Below the pieces are notes generated by a model. That model was not told where the DNA came from and searched no databases. It was given only the letters and a program-made list of their open reading frames with translations. Positions 5,343 to 6,011 of a stretch of DNA of 6,011 nt are shown here, piece by piece. A program made the position numbers and the translations under genes. Position 1 is the first letter of the stretch. Every line of letters starts with the position of its first letter. The stretch comes from an uncultured cyanobacterium. Its GTDB lineage: Bacteria; Cyanobacteriota; Cyanobacteriia; Pseudanabaenales; Pseudanabaenaceae. Location of the stretch: positions 1 through 6,011 of the forward strand of contig CAIJEA010000200.1 in assembly GCA_903819605.1 (NCBI GenBank). The letters run 5' to 3'.

Positions 5343-5347
5343 TGTGA

Positions 5348-5839
5348 TTAAATGGAAAGCCCTAATTTAAGTCCTAGTAAGGCATGGGCAACTAATAGCA
5401 CCACGATCGCGCTGCCCAGATAAGCATGGGCATTACGAAGAATTGGTTGGTTACCACCAAACCCAGTCAGTGAAATTGTGCCATTGATCGCTAATAAGGT
5501 CAGTACGACTGAACCTGTGATGAAATGAGGACTATCAAGGAGTGGCTTACCTTGCATGACAAGGGATAGCAGTCCGCCCGTGTAACCTGCGGCTAAGAAT
5601 GTGGTCATTAGCGGTGCAACTTTGCGGTGATCGGCTTTATTTTTGATGGCAACTTCTGTATCAGTGACAGTACGACCGCGCCATCCAGAAATTGCTACAA
5701 ACGATCCCATCGCAAAAATGACGATCGCCATGAAAAATGGATGACCCCAATGGGTGACTGGTGCAGGAATATTTAGGGATTTGAATTGTTCGGAAATTGG
5801 CTGGAGTGACTCAGCAAGTTTTGAGGCGAATTCAGTCAT
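5348..5839 (-). CDS. DUF4079 family membrane protein, possible b-type haem protein
   Basis: This 163-aa protein has four probable membrane helices (about 34-52, 74-94, 105-125 and 138-160), and its length fits the DUF4079 family of cyanobacteria and plastids as I remember it. Most helices start at a histidine: H33 (THWGHPFF), H71 (ADHRKVAP), H105 (SPHFITGS) and H138 (NAHAYLGS), with H152 inside the last helix. Paired histidines at helix ends resemble cytochrome b561-type haem ligands, so an electron-transfer role in the thylakoid or plasma membrane is plausible but inferred. Glycine-rich turns (GYTGG, TGFGGNQP) are typical of such bundles. The start has no Shine-Dalgarno and was chosen as the only ATG before the first helix. 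It stands as a single gene with its own tandem hairpins after the stop. Confidence 0.82.
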   Translation of the reverse strand: MTEFASKLAESLQPISEQFKSLNIPAPVTHWGHPFFMAIVIFAMGSFVAISGWRGRTVTDTEVAIKNKADHRKVAPLMTTFLAAGYTGGLLSLVMQGKPLLDSPHFITGSVVLTLLAINGTISLTGFGGNQPILRNAHAYLGSAIVVLLVAHALLGLKLGLSI

Positions 5840-5902
5840 AGATTTGGAAGAGCTTGATTCAGATTTTTAGTTTTGCCGAGGCACTTAACTGTAAGAAAGC
5901 TT

Positions 5903-5922
5903 TACAATTTTTAATAATTGTA
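5903..5922. promoter_or_regulatory. 7-bp dyad upstream of the DUF4079 gene
   Basis: TACAATT (5903-5909) and AATTGTA (5916-5922) are perfect inverted complements with a 6-nt spacer, about 64-83 nt upstream of ATG 5839. The outer half on the minus strand also reads TACAAT, a fair -10 element without a clear -35. It could be an operator over a promoter, but AT-rich dyads this short occur by chance. Confidence 0.25.
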
Positions 5923-5985
5923 GCGGTTCATTGCTGTATCGTCCGATGCACGATTGATAAATATGCTTGCTGTTTAGCAGTACCC

Positions 5986-6011
5986 AAACCCAGAAGAGAG
6001 TTGGGGGGGGG
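5986..6011 (+). repeat. Half-hairpin repeat arm with G-run at right window edge
   Basis: AAACCCAGAAGAGAGTT (5986-6002) is the arm of the hairpin family described at 1660-1718, followed by nine G (6003-6011) to the end of the window. Read outward it mirrors the left edge, which gives the same arm with one difference followed by six G. The inner arm is absent, so only half an element is visible. The G-run replaces the GC apex expected from the complete copy and is probably an assembly or sequencing artefact (inference). Confidence 0.75.

Noticed and set aside
1..6011. A circular 6-kb plasmid closed through the terminal inverted arms
   Set aside because: The arms face outward as halves of a known dispersed hairpin, the gene content is chromosomal (psb32-like, DUF4079), and no replication or partition gene is present.

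Overview
The window looks like a chromosomal fragment from a filamentous or unicellular cyanobacterium, most likely Pseudanabaena or a close relative. I counted 12 copies of the HIP1 octamer GCGATCGC, where about 0.1 would be expected by chance in 6 kb. Two proteins belong to oxygenic-phototroph families (a Psb32/TLP18.3-type TPM-domain protein and a DUF4079 membrane protein), and the gaps hold perfect hairpins of the kind I associate from memory with Pseudanabaena. The genus is an inference; the phylum is well supported.

Layout from left to right: (1) an outward-facing half-hairpin with a C-run at the left edge; (2) a minus-strand gene for a secreted protein of unknown function (60-545); (3) a 340-bp divergent gap with a dyad, a 26-bp perfect hairpin, a 10-bp tandem repeat and a TATAAT box; (4) a plus-strand gene for an unknown membrane-anchored coiled-coil protein (886-1554); (5) a 369-bp gap with a solo half-site and a complete 24-bp hairpin of the same family as the window ends; (6) psb32-like (1924-2697, plus), convergent with (7) an 807-aa low-complexity protein with beta-rich ends (2738-5161, minus), the two separated by a hairpin that contains the stop codon of the second; (8) a gap with two consecutive hairpins, one a good intrinsic terminator; (9) a DUF4079 gene (5348-5839, minus); (10) a short upstream region ending in another half-hairpin plus a G-run.

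No multi-gene operon is evident. Every gene is separated from its neighbours by a hairpin or a sizeable gap, so these look like five independently transcribed housekeeping or lineage-specific genes. The Psb32-like protein (photosystem II maintenance) and the DUF4079 protein (putative b-type haem membrane protein) are probably thylakoid or plasma-membrane proteins, and the other three are of unknown function.

The most interesting part is the non-coding material. Three hairpins with unrelated arm sequences share a GC-NNN-GC apex. A fourth has the same kind of apex apparently expanded by a 5-nt repeat, (GTCGC)x3. Further arms of this fourth family occur as a solo copy and at both outermost ends of the window, where they run into homopolymeric G. 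The window is therefore probably a whole contig that broke at two copies of this hairpin.
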